From contig JAPOYX010000139.1 of NCBI GenBank assembly GCA_026706345.1, positions 1 through 44,411 of the forward strand: DNA of 44,411 nucleotides, written 5' to 3'. The stretch comes from Gemmatimonadota bacterium. GTDB lineage: Bacteria; JAAXHH01. Shown one piece after another: positions 16,575-24,276 of this stretch. The translations under genes were made by a program, and so were the position numbers. The notes beneath the pieces were generated by a model. The model did no database searches, was not told the origin of the DNA, and saw only the letters and a list, made by a program, of their open reading frames with translations. The number at the start of each line of letters is the position of its first letter. Positions within the stretch are counted from its first letter, which is position 1.

Positions 16575-17897
16575 ATGGGAAAGACATCTGTCAAAAAAGT
16601 TAGTAAAGGATTCAGAGATCCTGCTTTCATGGCGAATAGGGATGTGCCTATACATCGCTGGGTGCCATGGATTGCAGGTTATTCGCACCAATTTGTTGAA
16701 GACGCACTTAAACGACACCTGCAGGATTTTAGCAGAGTTTTGGACCCGTTTGCTGGAGTCGGGACAACTCTTGTCGAGGCGGACCTTTCTGGACACGACA
16801 CCATAGGGTTTGAGATCAATCCCTATGCCGCAATGGTTTGTAGAACCAAGCTTGAGTCACATCATATTGACCTTCAAAAACTTCAAGTTGCTATCTCTGA
16901 ATTTATGGAGTATTCCAATGATGCTGAAACCGGCAATTGGCAACCCAAAGCTTCGGCTCCAAAAGGATTTCGCACAAGGGTACCTTTTTTTAGTCCGAAT
17001 GTCCTACGAAAGGTTCTGCTGTGCCAAGATTTTATTAAGCAAGAAAAATACACAGAGTTTTCAAATCTGTTTCGAGTCGCTTTTGCCGCGACGATGGTTG
17101 ACTATTCAAACTACTCATACGAGCCGAGTCTTGGACGGAAAAGTGCAGCGGGCCGTCCAGATGTCAGTGATTTTCCAGTCTTAGAAACAATAGCCGGTAA
17201 GATCTCGCAAATGGCCGACGATGCCCATTGGTATAGTAAGTCTCGCAATCGATCGAATAGGAGTGATGGCACTGTAATAAACAGCTCGTTCTTTGAAGAG
17301 TTCAAAAAGATTGAACCGGAGAGCATACATCTTCTCGTCACTTCACCACCCTACCTCAACAACTACCATTACAATCGCAATACAAGGCCACATCTCTACT
17401 GGCTGGATCTATGTCATAGTCCAGGGGACTTAAAAAGATTGGAGGATTTGAACTTTGGAACTTATTGGCAGAACGCTAGAGATCAAGCACAAATCGATCT
17501 CGATTCGACAATCCTGGATACGGAAATCAAGGAAACGATCGAAGAGGTGAGAAGCAAGAATCCAGATAAGGGTGTCTATGGAGGTGCGGGCTGGGCAAAT
17601 TATGCTACAAGGTATTTAAATGACTGCGTTAGGTTTATTGACGGTGCGAACTGGTGCCTGCGCCGAGGAACCACTGCACTTGTTGTAATCGGAAACAGCA
17701 TATTGCAGGGGGTTACTATTCCTACTGACAGGTTCTTGTCTAAAATCGCAGAAACCAGGGGCTTGGATACAGTTGAAATACATACACCTCGTAAGTCTAG
17801 GGTCGGAAGTAGCATTGTCGATTCCTCAGTCCGAGCTGGCAAATCGACTAAAGGATCGCGGTTGTATGAATCCATTGTGGAGTTACGTAAACCATGA
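16575..17897 (+). CDS. Type II DNA methyltransferase (N4-cytosine/N6-adenine class)
   Basis: 440 aa amino-methyltransferase, expected to protect the host from the nuclease encoded next to it. The AdoMet-binding motif I is DPFAGVGTT at 57-65, preceded by a motif-X-like segment (about 27-41). The catalytic motif IV is TSPPY at 256-260, followed by LNNYHYNR. The order X-I-...-IV, with nearly 190 residues between I and IV, is the reverse of the common beta class, so the target-recognition region may lie between them. SPPY favours N4-cytosine but does not prove it. AT-rich codon use marks it as transferred DNA. Its TGA overlaps the nuclease ATG (ATGA). Confidence 0.85.
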   Translation: MGKTSVKKVSKGFRDPAFMANRDVPIHRWVPWIAGYSHQFVEDALKRHLQDFSRVLDPFAGVGTTLVEADLSGHDTIGFEINPYAAMVCRTKLESHHIDLQKLQVAISEFMEYSNDAETGNWQPKASAPKGFRTRVPFFSPNVLRKVLLCQDFIKQEKYTEFSNLFRVAFAATMVDYSNYSYEPSLGRKSAAGRPDVSDFPVLETIAGKISQMADDAHWYSKSRNRSNRSDGTVINSSFFEEFKKIEPESIHLLVTSPPYLNNYHYNRNTRPHLYWLDLCHSPGDLKRLEDLNFGTYWQNARDQAQIDLDSTILDTEIKETIEEVRSKNPDKGVYGGAGWANYATRYLNDCVRFIDGANWCLRRGTTALVVIGNSILQGVTIPTDRFLSKIAETRGLDTVEIHTPRKSRVGSSIVDSSVRAGKSTKGSRLYESIVELRKP

Positions 17898-18490
17898 ACC
17901 TCGAATTGTATGATCCATTGACATATGAGAACCTTATGATGGGCTTGGTGGTAAGCTATGAAAAACAAGGGACTTTACCACTTAGTGAAGACTCCATTCG
18001 TAACATAGATGGACCAGGGATCTACTCGTTATACTATTCAGGTGAATTAACAATCTACAAATCTATCAAGGATTCACGCAGCAGACCTATTTATGTTGGA
18101 AGGGCCGTACCTCCAGGTTCAAGAAAGGGCGATTCGATAAACATATACTATCCAAGTTTGCGTAGCCGAATACGAGAACACTTGAAATCCATTAACCAGG
18201 TCCGTGACCTCACGGCGTCCCATTTCACATTCAGATCACTCGCCGTTGAGCCAGTATGGATTACATTAGCAGAGAGGTTCCTAATAGATCACTATTTGCC
18301 AGTTTGGAACCGGTGCATTGATGGTTTTGGCATTCACGATCCGGGTAAAGGTAGGCAGGAAGGAGAGAAGAGTTGGTGGGACACACTCCATCCTGGGCGA
18401 CCTTTTGCTGCAAATCTTAGAGTTGTGAAGACCCAAGAAGCTGCAATTGTTATGGTTAAACAGTTTTTTAAGAACTCTCAAACAAAGTAA
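17894..18490 (+). CDS. Eco29kI-family GIY-YIG restriction endonuclease
   Basis: 198 aa. The residues reported as catalytic in Eco29kI can be placed with matching spacing: Tyr44 (GIY), Tyr67 (YVG), Arg92 and His96 (4 apart), Glu127 and Asn139 (12 apart; AERFLIDHYLPVWN). The family is small homodimeric type II nucleases; Eco29kI itself cuts CCGCGG, but specificity cannot be inferred from this level of similarity. The start codon lies within the methyltransferase stop (ATGA), so the pair is translationally coupled, methylase first, as expected for a self-protecting selfish module. Codon use is AT-rich. Confidence 0.85.
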   Translation: MNLELYDPLTYENLMMGLVVSYEKQGTLPLSEDSIRNIDGPGIYSLYYSGELTIYKSIKDSRSRPIYVGRAVPPGSRKGDSINIYYPSLRSRIREHLKSINQVRDLTASHFTFRSLAVEPVWITLAERFLIDHYLPVWNRCIDGFGIHDPGKGRQEGEKSWWDTLHPGRPFAANLRVVKTQEAAIVMVKQFFKNSQTK

Positions 18491-18500
18491 AGTTGAATAC

Positions 18501-19247
18501 TTGACTCCCTTCGATCAGGCCGTAGCCGAAATCGACACTTTCGGTTTTACCATGCTGCCCGGCGTGCTGTCGGCGTCACAGGTACGCACGCTTCGTGCGG
18601 CGTTGATCCGCGTCGCTGCGGCGCACGGCGAGGCCGGTTACGAGAACCGCGGGGGGACTTCGCTGCTGGTGCGGAACCTGCCTACCCTGGACCCCGTATT
18701 CCTCCTGGTTGTCGATCATCCCGTCGTTCTGCCCATTTTGGAACGGGTGCTGGACAAGACCCTCGTGCTGGGCAGCCTGAGTTCCCGCATCGTGCGGCCG
18801 GGCGACGGTTTCCAGGATTTTCACAGCGATATACCGCAGCACATGCTGAACCCGGTTTCCCCTGTGATGATGAACACCATCTGGATGCTGGACGATTTCG
18901 ACGGGGAGATCGGCGGCACGCGCATCGTCCCCGGTTCGCACAAGAGCGGATGGGCCGGTCCGCCGGAGGGCATGGAGGTACCGCACGTCTACCAGCCCGA
19001 GGCTTCCGCGGGCAGCGTGCTGATCTTCAACGGACAGTGCTGGCACGGCGGCGGCGCGAACACCACCGACCGCAACCGGCACGCTCTTTTCGGGCACTAC
19101 CGCAAGTCCATGCTCCTCTTCCAGCTCGACCCCCACGACGGTTTCCGGGACGAGTGGTTCGAAGGGCTGTCCCCCCGGCAGAAGCAGCTTATGCGCATGC
19201 AGAAGGGAGTCGGCGCAAGCCACGCGGCGGACGATCATCTGCTGTAA
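18501..19247 (+). CDS. Phytanoyl-CoA dioxygenase (PhyH) family protein
   Basis: 248 aa from TTG 18501. An Fe(II)/2-oxoglutarate dioxygenase fold with the His108-x-Asp110 metal motif (FHSDIP), distal His182 (WHGGG) and Arg191 or Arg193 for 2-oxoglutarate. It hydroxylates an unknown small molecule. The start is unusual: homologous sequence begins abruptly at the right edge of the restriction island, and the expected ATG-ACT-CCC seems to have become TTG-ACT-CCC at the junction. No ribosome site is visible, and the frame stays open into the nuclease gene. It may therefore be poorly translated or coupled to the island transcript. A 6-bp hairpin (19239-19255) spans the stop. Confidence 0.8.
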   Translation: MTPFDQAVAEIDTFGFTMLPGVLSASQVRTLRAALIRVAAAHGEAGYENRGGTSLLVRNLPTLDPVFLLVVDHPVVLPILERVLDKTLVLGSLSSRIVRPGDGFQDFHSDIPQHMLNPVSPVMMNTIWMLDDFDGEIGGTRIVPGSHKSGWAGPPEGMEVPHVYQPEASAGSVLIFNGQCWHGGGANTTDRNRHALFGHYRKSMLLFQLDPHDGFRDEWFEGLSPRQKQLMRMQKGVGASHAADDHLL

Positions 19248-19380
19248 CTCAGCAGCGATTCAACCGATTTGGCCGGCTGGCCGCGCGCCGCCACAGACCG
19301 GACGCGCATCGCTCGCTCGGTCCAGCGCCACCATAGAATCGGGCGATTTCTTCATTTCGGCATAAACACATGGAGTAGTC

Positions 19381-19803
19381 ATGGCGACATCATCAGGATC
19401 CGGGCGCCTTGAGGAGGGAACAAAGGAATCCCTCGATTTCTCGAAACTCAGGCAGATCGCAGGCATCCGGGAGGATGTCCTGCCGGTAGTCGTGCAGGAT
19501 TCCTCTACGAAGGAAGTGTTGATCCTGGCCTACATCAACCGCCTGGCCCTGGACGAATCCCAGAAGACCGGGATTGCCACGTTCTGGAGCACTTCGCGGA
19601 ATGAGCTGTGGGTGAAAGGCGCCACCTCGGGAAACGCGCTGGGTATCGATGAAATCCGCGTGAACTGCGAGCAGAACTCCGTGGTCTTTCTCGTGACGCC
19701 CCGGGGCGGCGGAGCCTGTCACACGAAGTACAGCGATGGGCGGTACCGTACCGGATGCTACTACCGCCGCGTGAAGTCGTCCGGGGAACTGGAGTTCGTC
19801 TGA
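19381..19803 (+). CDS. hisI: Phosphoribosyl-AMP cyclohydrolase homologue
   Basis: 140 aa. HisI opens the purine ring of phosphoribosyl-AMP in histidine synthesis. Family landmarks: VVQDSSTKEVLILAYIN at 37-53, FWSTSRNELWVKGATSGN at 68-85 and three Zn-ligand cysteines, C96, C113 (ACH) and C126 (GCYYRR). The metal motif that is normally DCDxD reads NCEQN (95-99), so all three acidic Mg ligands are altered, and the C113-C126 interval is longer than usual. It is therefore a divergent subfamily that may use a different metal set. GGAG precedes the ATG. It stands alone rather than in a his operon. Confidence 0.82.
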   Translation: MATSSGSGRLEEGTKESLDFSKLRQIAGIREDVLPVVVQDSSTKEVLILAYINRLALDESQKTGIATFWSTSRNELWVKGATSGNALGIDEIRVNCEQNSVVFLVTPRGGGACHTKYSDGRYRTGCYYRRVKSSGELEFV

Positions 19804-19817
19804 AGATAACCCGGATC

Positions 19818-19837
19818 AGCGACGTGTTGCTTTTTTT
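19818..19837 (+). terminator. Weak intrinsic terminator-like hairpin after hisI
   Basis: AGCGA-CGTG-TTGCT (one G-T pair) followed by a run of T residues (19831-19837), 15 bp past the hisI stop and between convergent genes. The stem is short, so this is tentative. Confidence 0.3.
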
Positions 19838-19901
19838 AACATCCCTCCGAAAATATCCAGTAACATTCCCGTATTCCGGCCTGAAAGCGTGCGTTCCCCG
19901 C

Positions 19902-20642
19902 CTACCCTCCGAAAGCCGCCATGTAGAGCCTGGTGCGTTCGTTCAGGACGCCGTAGAAGGCCCGGGTCTCCGGGTCGTCGCTGTCTCGCCATAAGGTGGC
20001 GGGTATCCCCGAATCGTTGGCTAGGGGATCCCGGTTCCGGTGGCCGTAGTAGATCTGCGCGGTCTTCCGCACGGCCCGCGTGGGGCGCGTGGTGGCCGTG
20101 TGGAGCACCGATACGTTGAACAGGGCGCAGGTGCCTGCGGGGCCGTGGAGGTCGCAGACCCCCCGTTCCAGCTGTGCGCCGTTTTCCTTCAGGACGGGCT
20201 CGTCTATCCCTTCGGGCGAGATGGAGAAGCAGTGGGTGTTCTCGTCCACGTCGGTGAAATAGGCCATGAGCTGGATGTAGTCCATGCGGAGGGGATGGTC
20301 GAACCAGTGGGCCTTGTCGCGGTGCCAGCGCTGGTGAAATTCACCCTTGTACGGTCCCATGGACCGCAGTCCGATTTCTCCGAAACAGAGCGGACCGCCC
20401 ATCAGTTCCTCTATGGTGCCGTAGATGGCGGGATGGCGTATCAGTCCGTCAAAGGCCGGCGAGGTGATGAGCGCGTCGTAGTTGGCCTCCTGGTGATGGC
20501 CGTAGGGATGCCAGAAATAGGGGAACCGGCGGCGGTCCTCGTCGAAGAGATCGCGAAAACGATCCACCTCCTCGTCCGAGAGGACCTTTCCGAGATTGAT
20601 AAATCCGTTCTGGCGAAAAGACGCCAGGAAGGCCTGCTTCAT
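19902..20642 (-). CDS. Phytanoyl-CoA dioxygenase (PhyH) family protein
   Basis: 246 aa from ATG 20642, a start supported by AGGGAA a few bases upstream; the longer frame has a low-complexity Ala/Gly/Pro leader that looks non-coding. Fe(II)/2-oxoglutarate site: His107-x-Asp109 (RWHRDKAHW), His181 (SVLHTATTRP), and Arg189 or Arg192. The substrate is unknown. It follows the atypical SDR gene (136-bp gap) on the same strand. It is little like the PhyH proteins at 18501 and 37298 outside the metal residues, so the three are not recent duplicates. Confidence 0.85.
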   Translation of the reverse strand: MKQAFLASFRQNGFINLGKVLSDEEVDRFRDLFDEDRRRFPYFWHPYGHHQEANYDALITSPAFDGLIRHPAIYGTIEELMGGPLCFGEIGLRSMGPYKGEFHQRWHRDKAHWFDHPLRMDYIQLMAYFTDVDENTHCFSISPEGIDEPVLKENGAQLERGVCDLHGPAGTCALFNVSVLHTATTRPTRAVRKTAQIYYGHRNRDPLANDSGIPATLWRDSDDPETRAFYGVLNERTRLYMAAFGG

Positions 20643-20778
20643 GATATTCCCTGTTCGGATCATCGGATCTGCCGATCCCGGCGCTCCGGCTGGCTCCACG
20701 GCTCCGGCCGACTCCATTCGATTCCCGATCAATCCGCCCTGAAATCGATGCGTACACCGCACACGATGCGCATCCCGC

Positions 20779-21483
20779 TCAGACCGACCGGGTAATGCCC
20801 CCGTCGACCCGCAGGTTCTGCCCGGTGATATAGCCGGACCCGGGGGACAGCAGGAACGCGGCCGTTTCCGCGATCTCTTCCACGGTGCCGTAGCGTCCCA
20901 TGGGAATGCGCGACTTGAAGACCTCCGATTCCGGGAGGCTGTTGATGAACCCCGGCAGGATGTTGTTCATCCGGATGTTGTCTCCGGCGTGGTTGTCGGC
21001 GTAGATCTTCGTATAACTCGCCAGGGCCGCCCGGAAGGCTGTCGATACGGGAAAGTAATGTTCCGGTTCGAAGGCGGCGTAGGTCGAGATGTTCACGATC
21101 GATCCACCGCCCTGGCCAATCATGATCGACGTGACGAGGCGCGCCATGCGCACCACGTTGAGAAACACGATGTCCAGTCCCGTGTGCCAGTCTTCGTCCG
21201 GTATGTCCAGGAGACTGCCCTTAGGCGGATGCCCGGTGCTGTTGACGACCCCGTCGATGCGTCCGTGGGCGTCCATGGTCAGGTCCACCAGTTTCCCCAG
21301 GTCGTCCTCGTCCGTGACGGACCCTGTCACGCCGATGCCGCCCAGTTCCCCGGCCAGTGATTCCGCCGCTCCAGAGGGGGACAGCAGCGAGACGGCCCAC
21401 CCCTGGCCGGCCAGGTTCTTCGCGATGGCCGCTCCCATGCCGCGTCCCGCCCCCGTAATGACCGCTACGCGTTGCGCACCCAT
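20779..21483 (-). CDS. Atypical short-chain dehydrogenase lacking the Tyr-Lys pair
   Basis: 234 aa from ATG 21483 (GGGAG upstream). The Rossmann motif TGAGRGMG is at 10-17, NSTG at 81-84 replaces NNAG, Ser133 (NIST) is in place, and the end is VDGG. The usual YxxxK is absent: the aligned segment reads STAFR (147-151) before AALASYTK, putting Ser and Arg where Tyr and Lys should be. Tyr143 lies just upstream but is not followed by Lys at +4. It may bind NAD(P) without classical SDR chemistry, or use another proton donor. It is the first gene ahead of a PhyH gene. Confidence 0.82.
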   Translation of the reverse strand: MGAQRVAVITGAGRGMGAAIAKNLAGQGWAVSLLSPSGAAESLAGELGGIGVTGSVTDEDDLGKLVDLTMDAHGRIDGVVNSTGHPPKGSLLDIPDEDWHTGLDIVFLNVVRMARLVTSIMIGQGGGSIVNISTYAAFEPEHYFPVSTAFRAALASYTKIYADNHAGDNIRMNNILPGFINSLPESEVFKSRIPMGRYGTVEEIAETAAFLLSPGSGYITGQNLRVDGGITRSV

Positions 21484-21646
21484 ACCGCTCCCTTCGTCTA
21501 ATCGATCCGTTGTCCGCTGCCGGATCCCCGTCAGGAGATGCAATCCCGCTTTCCGTTGTCGGCCGCCGGACCCTGTCCGGAAATGTATTCCTGTTTTCAT
21601 TGATACGCGGCCGGGTTCACTGGATAAACCGGCCCGGCCATGGCGT

Positions 21647-21675
21647 TATATAAACAAATGCATTGCAGTAATCAA
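21647..21675 (-). promoter_or_regulatory. Sigma70-like promoter for the SDR/PhyH pair
   Basis: Minus strand: TTGATT (21670-21675), 17-bp spacer, TATATA (21647-21652). It would give a leader of about 155 nt before the SDR start at 21483. Confidence 0.4.
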
Positions 21676-21697
21676 TGACAGAATATAGCGTTAGATC

Positions 21698-22792
21698 GTG
21701 AAGATAACCGGACTGAAGACCCACTCCGTCCACGTGAACCACCGGGGCGACTGGACCTTTCTGTCGGTGCATACCGACGAGGGGATCACTGGGTACGGCG
21801 AGGTGAATCCCGGCGGCGCCAGGGCCGGGAGCGTGGACTTCCTGCAGCAGGTCGAACCCGTGCTGGCCGGCCGCGATCCCGGCGCCATCGAACGCATCCT
21901 GGCCGAGCTCCTCCCTTCGCCCGTGGACCGGTCGAAGGTGATGGCCCTGAGCGCCCTCGACCAGGCCCTGTGGGACATCAAGGGGAAGGCCCTTGGCGTG
22001 CCCGTGGCCGACATCATCGGGGGACGCTGCCACGAGGAAATCCCCCTCTACGCCAACATCAACCGGGCCACGACGGACCGGACGCCCGAAGGCTTCGCCC
22101 GGAACGCCGAAGCGGCGGTCTCGGACGGTTTCGACGCCGTGAAACTGGCCCCCTTCGATGGGATGCCCTCAGGTATCGACCGGGCTTCCGACGCCCGGGA
22201 GGGCATTGCCTGCATGGAAGCGGTGCGCGCCGCGATCGGTCCGGACGTATCCCTGTTGATCGACTGCCACAGCCACTTCACCGCCAGGGGCGGGTGCGAG
22301 GTCTTTGACGCGCTGAGGGACCTGGCCCTGTACTGGTACGAGGAACCCGTACCCGACGAAGACCACGAGGGATACCGGGTCATCCGGGATCACATCGACG
22401 TACCGCTGGCGGGAGGAGAAAGCCTGATGTACCGGGAGGGGTTCTGGCCCGTCCTGGACGGGGGACTGATGGACGTCATCATGCCGGACGTAACGGTGGT
22501 GGGCGGGCTGTGGGAACTGAAGAAGGTCGCCGCCATGGCGAAGGGCCGGGGGATTCCTACCGCGCCGCACGGTCCGTTCGGGCCGTTGACCATCGCGGCG
22601 GGCGTTCAGGCCATGGCCGCCCATCCCGGTTTTCAGATCCTGGAATACGCCTGGGGAGAGGTGCCCTGGAGACACGAATTGCTCGAACCCGCGGAACGGA
22701 TCGACCGCGGACGCATCCGTGTATCCGACCGGCCCGGCCTGGGCGTCTCGCTGAACATGGAAGCTATTGAAATGCACCGCACAGGCCAGTAG
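21698..22792 (+). CDS. Mandelate racemase/enolase superfamily dehydratase
   Basis: 364 aa from GTG 21698; the fold begins immediately (MKITGLKTHSV) and no ribosome site is seen. The N-terminal capping domain spans about 1-120 and the barrel 125-364. Metal ligands are Asp189 (LIDCHSHF), Glu215 (YEEP) and Glu241 (GGES). The acid/base groups are Lys149 (VKL) on one side and the Asp264/His291 dyad (APHGPFGP) on the other. That set belongs to the mandelate-racemase subgroup, mostly acid-sugar dehydratases, rather than to dipeptide epimerases such as DgcA, which use two lysines. It is convergent with the redoxin gene. Confidence 0.87.
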   Translation: MKITGLKTHSVHVNHRGDWTFLSVHTDEGITGYGEVNPGGARAGSVDFLQQVEPVLAGRDPGAIERILAELLPSPVDRSKVMALSALDQALWDIKGKALGVPVADIIGGRCHEEIPLYANINRATTDRTPEGFARNAEAAVSDGFDAVKLAPFDGMPSGIDRASDAREGIACMEAVRAAIGPDVSLLIDCHSHFTARGGCEVFDALRDLALYWYEEPVPDEDHEGYRVIRDHIDVPLAGGESLMYREGFWPVLDGGLMDVIMPDVTVVGGLWELKKVAAMAKGRGIPTAPHGPFGPLTIAAGVQAMAAHPGFQILEYAWGEVPWRHELLEPAERIDRGRIRVSDRPGLGVSLNMEAIEMHRTGQ

Positions 22793-22826
22793 TCAGTCCG
22801 GGGTTCAGCCCTGCCTGCTGCCCCGC

Positions 22827-23552
22827 CTACTTCCCCGCCAGCGCCGCCTTGATCGCGGCCTTGAATTCGTCTTTCGTCTGGTTGTTGACGAACCGTTTCG
22901 TGACGGTGCCTTCGCGATTGATCACGAAGGTGTGGGGTATGGTAAGCACGTTGCCGTACGCCTGGTAGGTCTTCCGGTCCGCTTCCACGATGGGATAGGA
23001 TACGTTCAGCCTTTCGACGAAGGGTTTCGTGACCGGAAGCCCCTCTTCGTCGAGTGAAAGTCCGAGTACCTCGACCCCCCGGTCCCTGTACGTCTCGTAG
23101 AGCTCGTTCAGCACCGGCATCTCCACGAGGCAGGGCGGACACCAGGTGGCCCAGAAGTTCACTACGACCACCTTCCCTTTCAAGGCGGAAAGACTGGCCT
23201 CGCCGCCGCCCAGGACCGGCAGGTTGAAATCGGGTGCGGCGCTGCCTTCCTTCAGCATGAGCCGGGCCTCGATGGCCTTCAACTCGGTCACGACGGCCGC
23301 CCGGATGCGGGGCACCATGTTCGGGGTGACTTGGATCCCGAGTTCTTTGTACACGGCCATGGCCGTTTCCGGGCCGAAGTTCGGCTTGCCGGCCTTGGAC
23401 TCCGAGACCTGCTTCATGATGTAGGCGACGATCTTCTGCTCGTCGTCGGACAGGGGCTGTTGGTCCTGGTCCCCGGTCTGCGCCTGCACAGTGGAAAGGA
23501 CGGTTGCCGCGGCAAACAAGGCGCACAAGAACGTCGTAGATACGCTTTTCAC
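22827..23552 (-). CDS. TlpA-like periplasmic thiol-disulfide oxidoreductase
   Basis: 241 aa, GTG start with GGAGGA 6 bp upstream. A signal peptide (about 1-24, cleavage near VQAQ) targets it to the periplasm. Residues 25-100 form a helical segment of unknown role; 101-241 are an AhpC/TlpA thioredoxin-like domain with the redox motif WCPPC (Cys138, Cys141) and the cis-Pro loop TIPHTF. Such proteins reduce disulfides in cytochrome c maturation or envelope proteins. It lies downstream of, and on the same strand as, an AhpD-like gene, 125 bp apart. Confidence 0.88.
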   Translation of the reverse strand: MKSVSTTFLCALFAAATVLSTVQAQTGDQDQQPLSDDEQKIVAYIMKQVSESKAGKPNFGPETAMAVYKELGIQVTPNMVPRIRAAVVTELKAIEARLMLKEGSAAPDFNLPVLGGGEASLSALKGKVVVVNFWATWCPPCLVEMPVLNELYETYRDRGVEVLGLSLDEEGLPVTKPFVERLNVSYPIVEADRKTYQAYGNVLTIPHTFVINREGTVTKRFVNNQTKDEFKAAIKAALAGK

Positions 23553-23677
23553 ACTTTCCTCCAGTTCAGAGAGATCGTTTTCTGTTCAGCCGCGTGCCTT
23601 ATTAGCATCAACACCCGGGATCGCCGTAAAGCGAGTGCCCGGATCGGCGAATCCGACCCGATCCGGGCATTGGTATC

Positions 23678-24031
23678 TCAGGCCTTGCTGCCCGCCTTCT
23701 CGGCCTTGGCCGCTTTCTTGAGCAGTTCATTGAAATTCATCTCGAAATTCGCCAGGTCGCTGCGGTCCACGATCGTGGCGGCCGCCACACCCACGGCGAT
23801 GGCCACGGCTTCCCGGATCTCCGCGCCGTCGGCGCCGTACTTCATGGCTTTCTTGAGGTGACCTTCCAGGCAGTTCTGGCATCCCGCGCTCAGCGAGGCG
23901 GCTATGGCGATCAGTTCCTTGGTCTTGTTGTCGAGCGCAGTGCCCTCCCGGTATGTCTCCCGGTAGAAATCGAAGTAGATTTCCTTCATCCGTTCTTCCA
24001 GCAACTCGTACGACCTGAGAACCTTGCCCAC
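23678..24031 (-). CDS. Carboxymuconolactone decarboxylase/AhpD-like protein
   Basis: 117 aa, GTG start with a strong GGAGGA 7 bp upstream. It is an all-helical CMD-fold protein with the AhpD-type redox motif C51-QN-C54 and His58 (CQNCLEGH), which suggests peroxidase or disulfide-reductase activity rather than decarboxylation. The Lys/Ala-rich C-terminus is low complexity. The redoxin immediately downstream could share a thiol-redox role. The 245-bp gap between this gene and the end of uvrC contains nothing I can identify. Confidence 0.85.
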   Translation of the reverse strand: MGKVLRSYELLEERMKEIYFDFYRETYREGTALDNKTKELIAIAASLSAGCQNCLEGHLKKAMKYGADGAEIREAVAIAVGVAAATIVDRSDLANFEMNFNELLKKAAKAEKAGSKA

Positions 24032-24276
24032 GTATATATCCTCCGGAACCCGATGCCGATGCGAAGGCGTCAGGCATCTGTCAAAGTATCAAAAACGATC
24101 CGGCTGCCATCCTGCCCACCTGAACCCATTGGAGTATTCAAAAATCGCGCCGGATTATTCAAACTTAAACCCGGACACGGTTACAGACATACTAAGCAGC
24201 TTCCTCCTCCCGCGCAATCTGATTCCGTGCACCGCCAAGCCGCGCTTCCAGCCCGGCACAGGCCGGACCGGACCAT

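Larger units (their letters stand above)
16515..18500 (+). other. AT-rich restriction-modification island (horizontal transfer)
   Basis: Base composition drops sharply right after the dienelactone hydrolase stop and returns to the high-GC background at about 18500-18510. Inside are only two overlapping genes, a methyltransferase and a GIY-YIG nuclease, with AT-rich codon use unlike the neighbours. No integrase, transposase, tRNA or clear flanking repeat was found. The right edge coincides with the 5' end of a PhyH gene. Confidence 0.75.

Noticed and set aside
16500-18520. Target-site duplication flanking the restriction-modification island
   Set aside because: Only short coincidences (TTGA; GTTGATAC versus GTTGAATAC) were found near the two edges. 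They are too weak and not symmetrically placed.
21484-21600. 39-residue N-terminal extension of the atypical SDR
   Set aside because: Arg/Gly-rich and without pattern, whereas the Rossmann strand starts right after ATG 21483, which has GGGAG upstream.
21698-22792. Assignment of the enolase-superfamily protein as DgcA, partner of the DUF1611 (DgcN-like) protein
   Set aside because: Its acid/base residues (Lys149 and the Asp264/His291 dyad) fit the mandelate-racemase subgroup, not the two-lysine epimerases, and it is 8.5 kb away.
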